DNA of 64,000 bases from Streptomyces sp. Sge12. Its GTDB lineage: Bacteria; Actinomycetota; Actinomycetes; Streptomycetales; Streptomycetaceae. The stretch covers positions 6,686,501 through 6,750,500 of the forward strand of contig NZ_CP020555.1 of assembly GCF_002080455.1 (NCBI RefSeq). Direction: 5' to 3'. The first letter of the stretch is position 1. Each line of letters opens with the position of its first letter. This document shows positions 52,573-62,700 of this stretch, piece by piece. Under the pieces are notes generated by a model. That model was not told where the DNA came from, searched no databases, and saw only the letters and a list, made by a program, of their open reading frames with translations. A program made the position numbers and the translations under genes.

Positions 52573-53154
52573 GTGACAGGCACAGGCACAGGGGTAGTGG
52601 CAGGGCGACGTCGACGGCTGTGGGCCGGAGTGTCGATCGCGGTGGCGGTGGTGCTGGCGGCGGGGCTGTACTGGCTGCAACCGTGGAAGCTGTGGCAGGA
52701 CGAGACCGTCCGTGAGGCGCTCCCGGCCGCCGTCGCGCCGTCGGACCCCGGGGCGACCGCGGCCGTACCGGGCGCCGTACCGGGTGGCGCCCCCGCCGCC
52801 CCGGTGACCGTCGCCCGCGGGACGCTCATCAGCCACGAGCACAGCACCACCGGCGAGGTGGCGCTCATCCGGCTCCCCGACGGGTCCCACACGCTGCGGC
52901 TGACGAACCTCGACACCAGCAACGGCCCGGATCTGCGGGTCTGGCTGACCGACGCCCCGGTGAAGGAGGGCGTGGCGGGCTGGCGCGTCTTCGACGACGG
53001 CAGGTACACCAGCCTCGGCAAGCTCAAGGGCAACAAGGGCGACCAGAACTACCCGGTCCCGGCCGACGTGAAGGTGGCCGATTTCACCAGCGTCACCATC
53101 TGGTGCGACCGCTTCGACGTCTCCTTCGGCGCCGCGACGCTCGCCCGGGTGTGA
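52573..53154 (+). CDS. Membrane-anchored DM13-domain protein
   Basis: 193 residues. RRRRLWAGVSIAVAVVLAAG is an N-terminal anchor, then a Pro/Ala linker and a DM13 domain (about 78-190) with HTLRLTNLDTSNGPDLRVWL and a conserved Cys near the end in TIWCDRF. DM13 domains have been proposed to act in redox or electron transfer through that Cys. GTG start with a purine-rich site. Divergent from the I36-like gene; the intervening 253 bp hold no gene I can see. Confidence 0.8.
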   Translation: MTGTGTGVVAGRRRRLWAGVSIAVAVVLAAGLYWLQPWKLWQDETVREALPAAVAPSDPGATAAVPGAVPGGAPAAPVTVARGTLISHEHSTTGEVALIRLPDGSHTLRLTNLDTSNGPDLRVWLTDAPVKEGVAGWRVFDDGRYTSLGKLKGNKGDQNYPVPADVKVADFTSVTIWCDRFDVSFGAATLARV

Positions 53155-53155
53155 C

Positions 53156-53169
53156 GCCCCCGCGGGGGC
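53156..53169 (+). terminator. GC palindrome after the DM13 gene
   Basis: GCCCCCGCGGGGGC begins 2 nt past the stop. Compact stem; possible terminator. Confidence 0.4.
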
Positions 53170-53231
53170 CGTCCGGGCCGGGCGACACGCCGTGGGCCCG
53201 GAGCTGATCGGGCGTCACCCCGTTCGGCCGT

Positions 53232-53264
53232 CGTCCGGAGTACGACTATCCACTCCTCCGGACG
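53232..53264. promoter_or_regulatory. 9-bp inverted repeat upstream of the beta-helix gene
   Basis: CGTCCGGAG (53232-53240) faces CTCCGGACG (53256-53264) across 15 nt, about 65 nt before the start at 53330. It could be an operator or a leader hairpin. Confidence 0.4.
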
Positions 53265-53329
53265 TCAAAATGCGGCCGTTTGCCCACGGGATGTATCCAT
53301 CCGCTCACACGGTGTGGCGGGAGGTCGTC

Positions 53330-54568
53330 ATGGCCCATAACTTCGGGATCGTGACGAACCGACAAATCAAGTCCCTCACGTGCATCGCAGTCGTCATGGC
53401 CGCAGGTCTCGGCGTGCTCACGCCCTCCGCCGCCGCTGCCGGACGCCGGGTGCTCCCGGGCGACTCGATCCAGGAAGCGGTGAACTTCGCCAGGCCGGGC
53501 GACATCATCACCGTGATGCCCGGCACCTACTACGAGAACGTGCTGATCACCAAGAGCGTGACCCTGCGGGGTTACGGCGCCCGTACGGTGATCAAGCCGC
53601 CGGTCACGGCCACCACCCCGGGCACGCCGGTCGCCCCGGGCACGCCGGTCGCCCCGGGCACGCCGGTCACCCCGGGCACGCCCGTGGCGCCGCCGGAACC
53701 CGGCGCGTCGGGGGCGCCGGTCCCGCCCGGGGCGGCGAAGGCCCCCGTCGCACCCGGGTCGGCGGCGAACGGACGGGCCCTCACCTGCTCGCAGGCCGAC
53801 ACCGGCATCTGCGTCATGGGAACGGCCGAGCAGCCCGTCGTCGGCGTGGACATCCGCTCGCTGACCGTCTCGGGGTTCAAGCGCAACGGCATCTGGGCCT
53901 CCCACACGGACCGGCTCAGCGTCCAGCGGGTGATCGCCGAGAAGAACGGCACCTGGGGCATCGCCCAGGAGCGGTCCACCCGTGGGCTCTTCCGTGACAA
54001 CACCGCGCGCGACAACGCCGAGTCGGGCCTGTTCATCGCCAACACCGTCGACCGCGAGGGCGGCGCCACCGACACCCTCGGGGCCGTGGTCCGCAGGAAC
54101 ACGCTGACCGGCAACCGCATCGGCGTCACGGTCAGGCGGGTGCGGAACCTGTCGGTCTACGGCAACACCGTCACCGGCAACTGCGGCGGCGTCTTCGTCG
54201 TCGGCGACGAGGGCGAGCCCGGCGCCGGAGACATGACCATCCGCAACAACCGGATCCACGAGAACAACAAGTTCTGCAAGGGCAACAGCCGCCTCCCCGA
54301 CATCCAGGGCGTCGGCATCGTCCTCACCGGGGCGGAGGAGACGGTCGTGCGGTCGAACTCCATCCGCGGCAACGTCGGAGCCTCCCCGCTGTCGGGCGGA
54401 ATCCTGCTGTTCAAGAGCTTCGTGGGCGCGACGAACACCGACAACGTCATCCGGGACAACGACGTGCGGGACAACAAGCCGGCGGACCTGGCCAACCAGG
54501 GCACCGGATCGGGCAACCAGTTCCTCAACAACCGGTGCGAATCCTCCGTACCGGCCGGGATGTGCTGA
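53330..54568 (+). CDS. Secreted right-handed beta-helix protein (NosD/PbH1-like)
   Basis: 412 residues. A signal peptide ends about residue 36 (PSAAAAG). GDSIQEAVNFARPGDIITVMPGTY is the opening of the family, and parallel-beta-helix repeats continue to the end (GIWASHTDRLSV, NTLTGNRIGVTV, NSIRGNVGASPL). A Pro-rich insert of Thr/Ala-Pro-Gly-Thr-Pro-Val units breaks the helix near residues 97-120. Such proteins often bind or cleave polysaccharide, but I see no clear catalytic acid pair. ATG with GGGAGG 6 nt upstream. The O-methyltransferase gene follows after 35 bp. Confidence 0.82.
   Translation: MAHNFGIVTNRQIKSLTCIAVVMAAGLGVLTPSAAAAGRRVLPGDSIQEAVNFARPGDIITVMPGTYYENVLITKSVTLRGYGARTVIKPPVTATTPGTPVAPGTPVAPGTPVTPGTPVAPPEPGASGAPVPPGAAKAPVAPGSAANGRALTCSQADTGICVMGTAEQPVVGVDIRSLTVSGFKRNGIWASHTDRLSVQRVIAEKNGTWGIAQERSTRGLFRDNTARDNAESGLFIANTVDREGGATDTLGAVVRRNTLTGNRIGVTVRRVRNLSVYGNTVTGNCGGVFVVGDEGEPGAGDMTIRNNRIHENNKFCKGNSRLPDIQGVGIVLTGAEETVVRSNSIRGNVGASPLSGGILLFKSFVGATNTDNVIRDNDVRDNKPADLANQGTGSGNQFLNNRCESSVPAGMC
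53616..53687. repeat. 18-bp tandem repeat, about 4 copies
   Basis: Unit close to CCGGGCACGCCGGTCGCC, encoding the Pro-Gly-Thr-Pro-Val-Ala linker of the beta-helix protein. In frame. Confidence 0.75.
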
Positions 54569-54603
54569 CGCGTGAACCCCCTGATCAGCAGAAGCGAGGC
54601 CCC

Positions 54604-55662
54604 ATGACCACGGTAAGTCCCACCTCCACCCCGATCCCCGCCCCCCAGCACACCCCCCAGCCCGCCATGCGGATGCGGGAGCTCGTCTTCGGCGCGGCCT
54701 GCGCCGCCGCCGTACGGGCCGCCGCCCGCCTGGGAGTGGCCGACGCCCTCGGGGAGTCGCCCGCCACCGCGGCCGAGCTCGCGACCGCGGTCGAGGCCGA
54801 GCCGCTGCCCCTGCAACGGCTGCTCCGCGCCCTGGCCTGCTACGGGATCTTCGCGGAGACGGAGGACGGGCAGTTCGTCCACACCGAGATGTCGCGACTG
54901 CTGCGCGAGGACGACCCGCACAGCCTGCGCTACATCGCCCTGTGGTGCACCGAACCCTGGACCTGGCAGGCCTGGCCGCGGCTCGACGACGCCGTCCGCT
55001 CCGGCGGCAGCGTCTTCCAGGAGCTGTACGGCAAGGGGTTCTTCGACTACCTGCACCAGGACGCGCACGAGTCGGCCCACGTCTTCAACCGGGCCATGAC
55101 CACCTCCAGCATGCAGTCGGCGCTGGACGTCGCGGAGCTCCTCGACCTCACCGGGATCGAGGTGGTCGCGGACATCGGCGGCGGCCAGGGGCACGTCCTC
55201 GCGAGCCTGCTGGAGAAGCACCCGACGGTACGGGGCGTCCTGCTCGACCTGCCGGGCGTGGCGGCCAAGGCGGACCCCCGGCTGCGGGAGGGCGGCGAAC
55301 TCGCCGCCCGGGCGGAGATCGTTCCCGGGGACTGCCGTGAGGCCATCCCGGTCGACGCCGACATGTACATCATCAAGAACATCCTCGAATGGGACGACGA
55401 CAGCACCCGCAGGACGCTGAGCAACGTCGTCGGTGCGGCCCGTCCCGGATCCAGGGTCGTCATCATCGAGAACCTGGTCGACGACAGCCCGTCGATGAAG
55501 TTCACCACGGCCATGGACCTGTTGCTGCTGCTGAACGTCGGCGGCGCGAAGCACACCAAGGCCAGCCTCTGCGCCCGGATGGCGGACGCCGGACTGGTGA
55601 TCGGCGAGATCCGGCCGGTCAACGCCTACCTGCACGCCTTCGAGTGCACCGTGCCCGGCTGA
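54604..55662 (+). CDS. SAM-dependent O-methyltransferase (aromatic polyketide type)
   Basis: 352 residues. An N-terminal winged-helix dimerisation domain (about 25-100) precedes a methyltransferase domain with VVADIGGGQGHVL and the late segment MYIIKNILEWDDD, the place of the His/Asp catalytic region in the plant-type (DnrK/TcmO-like) family. Downstream, on the opposite strand, lie an ACP and a SchA/CurD protein of a type II PKS system, so an aromatic hydroxyl is the likely acceptor. ATG at 54604 with a GCGAGG site. Confidence 0.85.
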   Translation: MTTVSPTSTPIPAPQHTPQPAMRMRELVFGAACAAAVRAAARLGVADALGESPATAAELATAVEAEPLPLQRLLRALACYGIFAETEDGQFVHTEMSRLLREDDPHSLRYIALWCTEPWTWQAWPRLDDAVRSGGSVFQELYGKGFFDYLHQDAHESAHVFNRAMTTSSMQSALDVAELLDLTGIEVVADIGGGQGHVLASLLEKHPTVRGVLLDLPGVAAKADPRLREGGELAARAEIVPGDCREAIPVDADMYIIKNILEWDDDSTRRTLSNVVGAARPGSRVVIIENLVDDSPSMKFTTAMDLLLLLNVGGAKHTKASLCARMADAGLVIGEIRPVNAYLHAFECTVPG

Positions 55663-55714
55663 TGCCGGCCGGCATAGCACGGCAGCCGGCTGAGCCCGGG
55701 AGGGCCGTCGGCCC

Positions 55715-55760
55715 GGACACGCCTCGAGACCGGCACGGAGCCGGTCTCGGGGACGTGTCC
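55715..55760. terminator. Long hairpin between convergent genes
   Basis: GGACACG plus CGAGACCGGC pairs with GCCGGTCTCG plus CGTGTCC, 5-nt loop, small internal bulge. It sits between the convergent O-methyltransferase and ACP genes and should stop both. Confidence 0.8.
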
Positions 55761-55791
55761 GCAGCGCCCGGGGCGCCCGGGCGTCGCGGCT

Positions 55792-56043
55792 TCAGGCCGC
55801 CAGGGCGTTGTTGACGAGGTCGAGGAACTCGCGCGGCGACTTGCAGCGGTCCGCGTCGGCGGGCAGCGGCCGGCTGTGGCGGTTCTCCAGCTCACCGACG
55901 ATGCCGAGGAGTCCCAGGGAGTCGAGCCCCCACTCGTCGAAGCCCGAGTCGGGGCGGCTCGCCATCGCCGCGGGGTCGACGGTGACGCCGGCCCCCTTCT
56001 TCATCAGAGCGGCCAGTTCTTCCATGGTCAGTCGAGCGGTCAT
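55792..56043 (-). CDS. Acyl carrier protein of a type II PKS
   Basis: 83 residues from ATG 56043, which has GAGGAG 9 nt upstream; a TTG start nine bases earlier is less likely. Ser42 in EWGLDSLGLLG is the phosphopantetheine site. It resembles minimal-PKS ACPs (WhiE/TcmM group). The gene follows the SchA/CurD gene by 13 bp and should be in one transcript with it. The ketosynthase pair that such an ACP needs is absent from the window. Confidence 0.88.
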   Translation of the reverse strand: MTARLTMEELAALMKKGAGVTVDPAAMASRPDSGFDEWGLDSLGLLGIVGELENRHSRPLPADADRCKSPREFLDLVNNALAA

Positions 56044-56056
56044 GACGGACAACTCC

Positions 56057-57238
56057 TCAGGCTTGGACCGGCGTGCGCCGGTCGGTGATCAGGCGCATTT
56101 CAGAGCGCGCGAGGAAGCGTGAGATCTCCTGGTCGGTGGTGGGGACGCCGTCCTTGGCGCTGTCGAGCAGCCGGGCGAGCACGGCGGCCTTGTGGCTGCC
56201 CTCGACGCCGAGGGCCAACGCGGGCCGCGCATCGAGCGGGCCGCGCAGATCGAGGAGCCGCACGACGATGTCGTCGCGCTGGAAGACGGTGCTGGCTTCG
56301 ACGGGGCACGCCGGGTCGTCCACGGCCGCCTCGTCCTGCCCGGCCAGCAGGCGGGCGAGGGCCATGCCGCACCCGTCCTTGGCCGGGTAGAAGAGCGCGT
56401 GCCGCCCGACGTCCGCGGTCTCGCGGCCACCTGCGGCCACGTGGTGCACCGCCGGGAGCGCCGCCCGGGTGAAGAACATGCGGGCCGATCCGGGGTCGCT
56501 GAGATCCCGGTCCTGCTCCAGGTACGGGTTGATGGCCTCCTCGAGCGCCTGCACCTCGGGCTGGAGGGCCACGTGGCGCAGTGCCGCGAGGAGGTCGCCC
56601 TCCACCTCGACCGCCCGCACGACCCGGTTGCCGTGCATGAACAGCGAGGTGCGGCGCAGCCGGGTCGTCTCGTCGACCTGGGCCTGCGGGGAGGTGTACC
56701 CGGCCAGCAGCTCGGCCACCACGGGCTCGCTGCCCGGCTTGACGGTGAAGGTGAGCGCGTGGCGGACCACGCCGTCCCCGCGTCGGGGAGCCACCTGGAG
56801 ATGCCCGCGGGCCCCGTCCGCGGCGCCCGCGGAGGCGGATGCGGAGGGGAAGGCGGAGAGCGGGACGTCGAGGGAGGGGAGGCCGGGGTCCGGGCCCTTG
56901 CCGGTCGCCCGCAGCACGCTGAAACGCAGCGAGCGGGTGTCCCGTACACAGCCGTGGAGCGGCTGCACCGACGCGACGTGTTCCTCGCTGTTGACCCAGG
57001 CCAAGAACCGCGGTGCGCTCTCCCACTCACTGGTGATCAGCCACTGCGACGGATTCTCGATCGACTGGCACAACTCGTCGCGGATGTGCCCGGGGACGGA
57101 GGACACCTGCTTGCGCAGATGTTCGTACACCTCCAGAAACTGGTTCTGCGCTCCGTCGTACAGATCCAGCAGCAGCACGACCCGAAGCCTCGAGCCGTCG
57201 AAGGCGGACTGGGATATCCGTTCCGACAAGGTTGTCAT
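56057..57238 (-). CDS. SchA/CurD-like protein of spore-pigment/polyketide clusters
   Basis: 393 residues. It contains repeated dimeric alpha/beta-barrel-like units (LRVVLLLDLYDGAQ, RHALTFTVKPGSEP, RHALFYPAKDG), as in the SchA/CurD family that accompanies spore-pigment and curamycin PKS genes, where it may act in cyclisation or oxygenation. ATG 57238. It is divergent from the FAD monooxygenase gene (149 bp) and upstream of the ACP. The exact reaction is not known for the family as far as I am aware. Confidence 0.8.
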   Translation of the reverse strand: MTTLSERISQSAFDGSRLRVVLLLDLYDGAQNQFLEVYEHLRKQVSSVPGHIRDELCQSIENPSQWLITSEWESAPRFLAWVNSEEHVASVQPLHGCVRDTRSLRFSVLRATGKGPDPGLPSLDVPLSAFPSASASAGAADGARGHLQVAPRRGDGVVRHALTFTVKPGSEPVVAELLAGYTSPQAQVDETTRLRRTSLFMHGNRVVRAVEVEGDLLAALRHVALQPEVQALEEAINPYLEQDRDLSDPGSARMFFTRAALPAVHHVAAGGRETADVGRHALFYPAKDGCGMALARLLAGQDEAAVDDPACPVEASTVFQRDDIVVRLLDLRGPLDARPALALGVEGSHKAAVLARLLDSAKDGVPTTDQEISRFLARSEMRLITDRRTPVQA

Positions 57239-57386
57239 CGTTCACACTCCTTCGAGACCACACGGTCGCCACGGGGCGGCGCCACCCGAACCCGATCGTT
57301 GTCCCGTAATCCCTGCGGCGCGAGATGAGAGAACCAAGCGGGTGAACGAGCGAGGGAAGGGGCCTCGTACAGGGCATGGAAGAGCC

Positions 57387-59087
57387 ATGAAGGAAAACGT
57401 CGACCACCACGTCCCGGTCCTCATCGTGGGCGGCTCGCTGGTGGGTCTGTGCACCTCGCTCTTCCTCGGCCGGCATGGCATCAGGCACATGGTGGTCGAG
57501 AAGCACGCGGGTACCTCGATGCACCCACGCGGACGCGGTATCAACGTTCGGACGATGGAGCTGTTCCGGGTCGCCGACGTCGAGGGCCGGATCCGGGAGG
57601 CCGCCTCGGTCCTGGCGGACAACCACGGCATCCTCCAGGGCGGCTCGCTGACCGGGGACGATCAGGAGTGGCTCTTCGAGCAGATCGACCCGGGTGGTGC
57701 GCTCGCTCGCTTCAGCCCGTCGTCCTGGTGCCTGTGCAGCCAGAACGACATCGAGCCGGTCCTGATGTCCGTGACGCCCTCCCTCGGGGCCGACCTGCGG
57801 TTCTCCACCGAACTCCTCTCCTTCGACCAGGACCCCGGCGGGGTCACCGCGATCGTGAAGAACCGGGACACCGGGGAGCACAGCACGGTCCGCGCGGAGT
57901 ACCTCGTCGCCGCCGACGGGCCGCGCAGTCCGGTGCGCGAGCAGCTGCGCATCGGCCAGAGCGGCTCCGGGGACCTCTTCCACAACGTGAGCATCACCTT
58001 CCGGTCCCGGATGCTCGCCCACGTGGTCGGCGACCGGCGCTTCATCGTCTGCTACCTGACCAAGCCCGACGCCGACGGGGCCCTGCTGCCGGTCGACAAC
58101 GCCGAGCGGTGGGTCTTCCACGCGCCCTGGCACCCGGACCGGGGCGAAACGCTGGAGGACTTCACCGACGAGCGGTGCGTCGAGCACATCCGGCGGGCCG
58201 TCGGCGCACCCGACCTGGACGTCGAGGTCACCGGGAAGGCCCCGTGGCACGCGGCCGAGCGGGTCGCCGAGCGGTACGGGGCCGGCCGGGTCTTCCTGGC
58301 CGGTGACGCCGCCCACGAGATGTCCCCCACCGGGGCCTTCGGCTCCAACACCGGCATCCAGGACGCCCACAACCTCGCCTGGAAGCTCGCGGCGGTGCTC
58401 AACGGTACGGCCGGGCCGGGGCTCCTGCACACCTACGAGGCCGAGCGGCTGCCGGTGGCCCGGGCGACGAGCGAGCGCGCCTCGGCCCGCTCCGCGGAGC
58501 ACAGCCACCCGGGGTACGAGCCCGACCCCGAGATCCTGCCCGCGATCGAACCCGAACCGGAGCCGGGGCCGGGGCCGGGGCCGGACGCCGCGCCGCGCGC
58601 CGGCGGCCGCCAGGGCGGCGTCCTCTCGGTGGCCATGGGCTACCGCTACAACCGGGGCGCGGTGCTGGGAGCCGACCCGGAGCAGCCCGTCGTGCCCGAC
58701 CGGATGCGGCTGACCGGCGAGCCGGGCAGCCGCGCTCCGCACATGTGGCTCTGCGGGCCGGGGGAGCCGGAGCCGAAGTCCACCGTGGACCTCTACGAGC
58801 GCTCCTTCGTCCTGCTCAGCTCCGAGGACACGCCGTGGCGCGCCGCGGCCCGGTCCGTCGCGGAACAACTGGGCCTGCCCCTGGACGCGTACGCGATCGG
58901 CACCGGACCGGAGGCCGACCTGATCCCCGCCAACGGCGGCGACTGGGCCGAGGTGCACGGCACGACCCCGCAGGGCGCGGTCCTCGTCCGCCCCGACGGC
59001 TTCGTGGCCTGGCGCTCGGCCCAGGCGGTGGCGGACCCGGAAGCGGTCCTCCATGAGGTCCTGACCACCCTGCTGGACCGGGCCTGA
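57387..59087 (+). CDS. FAD-dependent aromatic polyketide monooxygenase
   Basis: 566 residues. FAD-binding fold with VLIVGGSLVGLCTSLFLGRHG, the DG motif VAADGPRSPVREQ and GDAAHEMSPTGAFGSNTG; the C-terminal 150 residues are the thioredoxin-like lobe of phenol-hydroxylase-type enzymes. It is like WhiE ORFVIII/TcmG-type hydroxylases. Near residues 387-400 lies a Glu-Pro/Gly-Pro run coded by repeated CCGGGG units. ATG 57387 with GGAAG upstream; the frame is open further upstream but that part runs antisense through the SchA/CurD gene. Confidence 0.88.
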   Translation: MKENVDHHVPVLIVGGSLVGLCTSLFLGRHGIRHMVVEKHAGTSMHPRGRGINVRTMELFRVADVEGRIREAASVLADNHGILQGGSLTGDDQEWLFEQIDPGGALARFSPSSWCLCSQNDIEPVLMSVTPSLGADLRFSTELLSFDQDPGGVTAIVKNRDTGEHSTVRAEYLVAADGPRSPVREQLRIGQSGSGDLFHNVSITFRSRMLAHVVGDRRFIVCYLTKPDADGALLPVDNAERWVFHAPWHPDRGETLEDFTDERCVEHIRRAVGAPDLDVEVTGKAPWHAAERVAERYGAGRVFLAGDAAHEMSPTGAFGSNTGIQDAHNLAWKLAAVLNGTAGPGLLHTYEAERLPVARATSERASARSAEHSHPGYEPDPEILPAIEPEPEPGPGPGPDAAPRAGGRQGGVLSVAMGYRYNRGAVLGADPEQPVVPDRMRLTGEPGSRAPHMWLCGPGEPEPKSTVDLYERSFVLLSSEDTPWRAAARSVAEQLGLPLDAYAIGTGPEADLIPANGGDWAEVHGTTPQGAVLVRPDGFVAWRSAQAVADPEAVLHEVLTTLLDRA

Positions 59088-59095
59088 CGCACCAC

Positions 59096-59145
59096 GCCGA
59101 AGGGCGCCGCCCCGTGGATCGCTCCACGGGACGGCGCCCTTCGGC
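59096..59145. terminator. Long bidirectional hairpin
   Basis: GCCGAAGGGCGCCG plus CCCGTGG pairs with CCACGGG plus CGGCGCCCTTCGGC around a 6-nt loop, in the gap between the convergent monooxygenase and lipoprotein genes. Confidence 0.85.
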
Positions 59146-59163
59146 CTTCGAGACCGGATCAGG

Positions 59164-59703
59164 TCACGGCACCATCTTCGAGCCGCGTTCGCCCGGCGTC
59201 TTCGGCACCCAGGGCTGAACGGCGGTGGCTTCACCGGGGTCCGGCTCGGCCATGTTCACCCCCCAGACCTCCTTGTCCTCGCCCTCCAGGCGCACGGGAC
59301 GGACGTGGATCTCCTTGATCTGCCCGGTGCCGTGCAGGTAGAGCACGACGGTCTGCCGGTAGGAGCCCTCGTCGTAGAACTCTGCGGTCACCTGCCCGCC
59401 GGCTCCCTTACGGAACGCGTCGATCCAGTTCTTGGCGGTCTTCTCGGCGACGCCCTCGCCCCGGTCGTCGGACGTGAGCGATGCCAGCTCGTCGGCCTTC
59501 CCGTCGGCGATCCGCCACACCACCTGCTGGGTGATCCCCAGCGAACCCGTGGACGGATACCCGACGACCTTGAGCGGCGGATGGCTGCTGTAGTCCCCGG
59601 TGTAGTTCGCCTCTTCGGAGGCGACGTCCCCGGAGCAGGCGGTCAGCATGCCGAGCGCCACGGCGGACACGAGCGCGGCCCGCAGAGCCGGAGCCCGCCT
59701 CAC
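59164..59703 (-). CDS. Lipoprotein of unknown function
   Basis: 179 residues. A signal peptide ends in the lipobox LTAC, so it is anchored outside the membrane. The rest is a soluble domain (VVWRIADGKADELASLTSDD, NWIDAFRKGAGG, QTVVLYLHGTGQIKEIHV) of a type common in Streptomyces exported proteins; I do not recognise a function. The GTG at 59703 overlaps the stop of the large secreted protein (GTGA), so the two are co-translated and may work together. Confidence 0.8.
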   Translation of the reverse strand: MRRAPALRAALVSAVALGMLTACSGDVASEEANYTGDYSSHPPLKVVGYPSTGSLGITQQVVWRIADGKADELASLTSDDRGEGVAEKTAKNWIDAFRKGAGGQVTAEFYDEGSYRQTVVLYLHGTGQIKEIHVRPVRLEGEDKEVWGVNMAEPDPGEATAVQPWVPKTPGERGSKMVP

Positions 59704-62700
59704 CGGGACCTCGGCCTCAGGGCGGCGATCTCCACGATGTCTCCGTTGTTCCTGGCGATGATCTCGGGCAGGGTACTGAGCGGCGCGTACCCGTGCTGGG
59801 CGATCTTGACGGTGCCGCCCTGGATACCCCGCACCACGGCCGTGTGGTTGTAGATGTTCTCACCCCTGTACAGGAAGAACAGAACGTCTCCGGGGCGAAG
59901 ATTGTACGAGCGGTTGACGTAGCCCGGCTGGCGGTAGTTGAACAGGTGGGTGAAGAGCCCCTGGGCTCCGGCCCAGGTGCGGCTCTCCCTCGGCATCCAG
60001 CTGAAGGTCGGGTTCCGCCACCAGACGTTGCTGTTCTTGTACCAGCCGGTGCGCATCTTCATGCCGCCGCCGTAGTAGAGCGACTTCGACACGAAGTTGG
60101 CGCAGTCGATGCCCCGGTACTCCGGCTTGTCATAGGCGTGGGTCAGGGCCCAGCTCGCGGTTCCCGAACCGTTGACGTACGCGGCCGTACGGACGCCGGC
60201 CTCGGACTCGCCCGCCAGCGGGAAGCCGTCGGTGCCGAGCGCGATGGGGTCGATGCCGGTCGGCACCTCCGGTGTTTCGGCCGGAGTGGCGGTGACCTGT
60301 GATCCCGCCGCGGCCGTGGTGGACAGGGTCTGCCCCGCCTCGATGTCGTCGGACTCGCTCTCCAGCTTCGCCGCGCCCGCGACGACGTTGAAGACGAACC
60401 GCCGGTAGACCCGGTTCTCCGAGACCTCGTCGACCCCGTTGACCCGCAGGGTCACCGTCTGGACGACGGTGCTCCGTACGAGTACCCGACCGGCCGCGCC
60501 GTTCAGGACCGTGGTGTCCGCGAGGGCCGAGGACGCACCGATGTAGGCCTGGTTCTGCGTTTCCAGGCCCTCGCGCGTCCCGACCACGGGGTCCTCCTGC
60601 ACGCCGAGCAGATCCCTGAAGACCGCCGCGTGCGGGGATTCGGCAGCGGCTTCCTCCGCGGTGAGGCTCACCCCCGTCACGACCTTGTTGCGGGCGCTCA
60701 GGTACGCCTGGACGTAGTCCTTGTAGCGCGTGGTTCCCCCGGGCACGGAGGAGCCCTGAACCGGCGCACTGCGGGACACCGGGCTGCTGCCCACGGCGTT
60801 CTTCGCCGTCACGGCGACACGGTAGGAGAGGGCGTTGTCCAGTCCGGTGAAGACGGCACGCGGTACGGTGCCCTCCGAGGTGGCGACCACGGTGCCGTCG
60901 GTCTTCTCGGCCTTGGCCACGTACGTGGTCTCGCCGTTCGCGCCGGTGTCGGTGGGCGGGTTCCACGTGGCGAGCAGGCCCGCGTCACCGGCGGTGGCGA
61001 GGACGTCGTTGACCGCGCCGGGGGTGACCGGCGGCAGGTACTCGATGGTCAGCCTGGGCCGCTTGGTGGCGTCCGTGACCGTTCCCGAGTGGTACGAGGC
61101 CGCCGCCGCGGTACCGGGAACCGTAAGGGCTATGCCCTGGTTGGTGCCCCGGTCGATCCAGGACTGCACCAGCATGCCGAAGTCGACCTCCGCCAGGACG
61201 GTGTCCGTGACGTAGCTCTCGTCGCCGGCCGCGGCGAGGAGGTCCTTGCCGCTCTGCGCCGCGGTCCAGGCGGTGGAGAGCTCGTACACGCCCGGCTTCT
61301 GCGCCACGCACTGCGTGGTGCAGTCGGACCTGGTCAATGACAGCTTGGCCGAGGTGACCCGGGCCCCCGCCGGCAGCGCGGAGAGGTCCGCCTTCACGTG
61401 CGTTGCCCACAGGTGTCCGTCCGCGGTGCCGATCCGCAGCTGGTCGGCCGGCGGCGTGGCGCAGCCGGGCGTGTCGCAGTCGGTCGGGGCGGACGTGCCC
61501 GCGAGAGTGGCGCCGGTGAGGGTCAGGGACTGCGTGGCGGGCATCTGCGGCAGCGGCTGCTGGCGGACCGTCAGGCTCTGTTCGGCCGACCAGGGCGAGC
61601 ATCCGACGTTGTCACAGGCGCGTACGGACCAACGGTACGTCGCGCCGTCCGTGAGCTTGCCCTCCGGGATCTCCAGGGCGGCGCGACTCCCGCTCTCCAC
61701 ACTCACGGGGGGCATCACAAGGCCGGGGACCGGGTTCCCGGCCGCGTCCTTCAGCGAGAACTCGGCCTTGACCCGGGTCTGCGCGGGGGACGTGGCGACC
61801 GCGGACAGGATGGGCGTCAGCGTCTGCTGGGCGCCGGCCTGGAGCTCCTGCGGGACGTCGGGCAGCGGGCTGACCGTGAAGGTGGTCCAGTTGGACCAGG
61901 GGGACCAGCTGTTGCTGTAGTGCGTGCCGTCGTACGGCGAGGTGCGGAAGCGGTACATGCGCCCGTGCTGGAGCACGCCCGCGGGTACGACGACCGACGC
62001 CGGGGTGCCGGCCGGGACGTACGGCGAGACCAGTGTGTTGCCCACCTGGGTGTTGGTGGCCGCGTCGAAGATCTGGAAGGTGCCGTTGACCGTGTCGCCG
62101 TCCTTGTCCGCGAACGTGTCGCGCAGGGTCGGCGTCGTCGTCTCGACACGCCAGGCGGGGGTCTTGTCCTGGATGAACGGAGGACCGGCTTCCTGCTTCG
62201 TGCCGGTCTGCGGGCGGTAGTTGTAGGTCACCGTCAGCTTGGGCGGGTTGGACGTGGCGTTCGCGGAGTTGACCCGCTTCCACTGCCCGACGACCGACTC
62301 CGAGGTGGCGCGCAGGCCCATGCTGGACAGCGGAGCCTTCGCGGACGCCCACGTCTGCACGAGGGTGGTCACGTCGGCGTTGATCCAGCCGTCCGGCGCC
62401 GAGCCGCAGCCGGGGTTGCCCCGGGTCTCGGTGGAGGTGGCGTACTTGGTACCCATCGCGGGCTGGTTCGTCCAGCGCGACGCGGTGCTCGGGGCGGCGG
62501 AGTCCCAGACCTCCCACGGCTGCGCGACGCAGTCGGTGTTCCCGGAGTGGAAGTTCCACAGGGACAGCTTGGCGTCGGAGACCAGCGCGTCGGCGATCGG
62601 CGCCGTGTTCCAGGTGATGAAGGAACGGGCGGTGCGGAAGGTGCCGTTCGCGTTCTTGGTGCCGGGGTTGCCGAGGTCGAGCTCGGTGTCGTTGGACCAG

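Noticed and set aside
56469..57386. N-terminal extension of the FAD monooxygenase
   Set aside because: It would be antisense to the SchA/CurD gene; the FAD motif begins a few residues after ATG 57387, which has a ribosome site.
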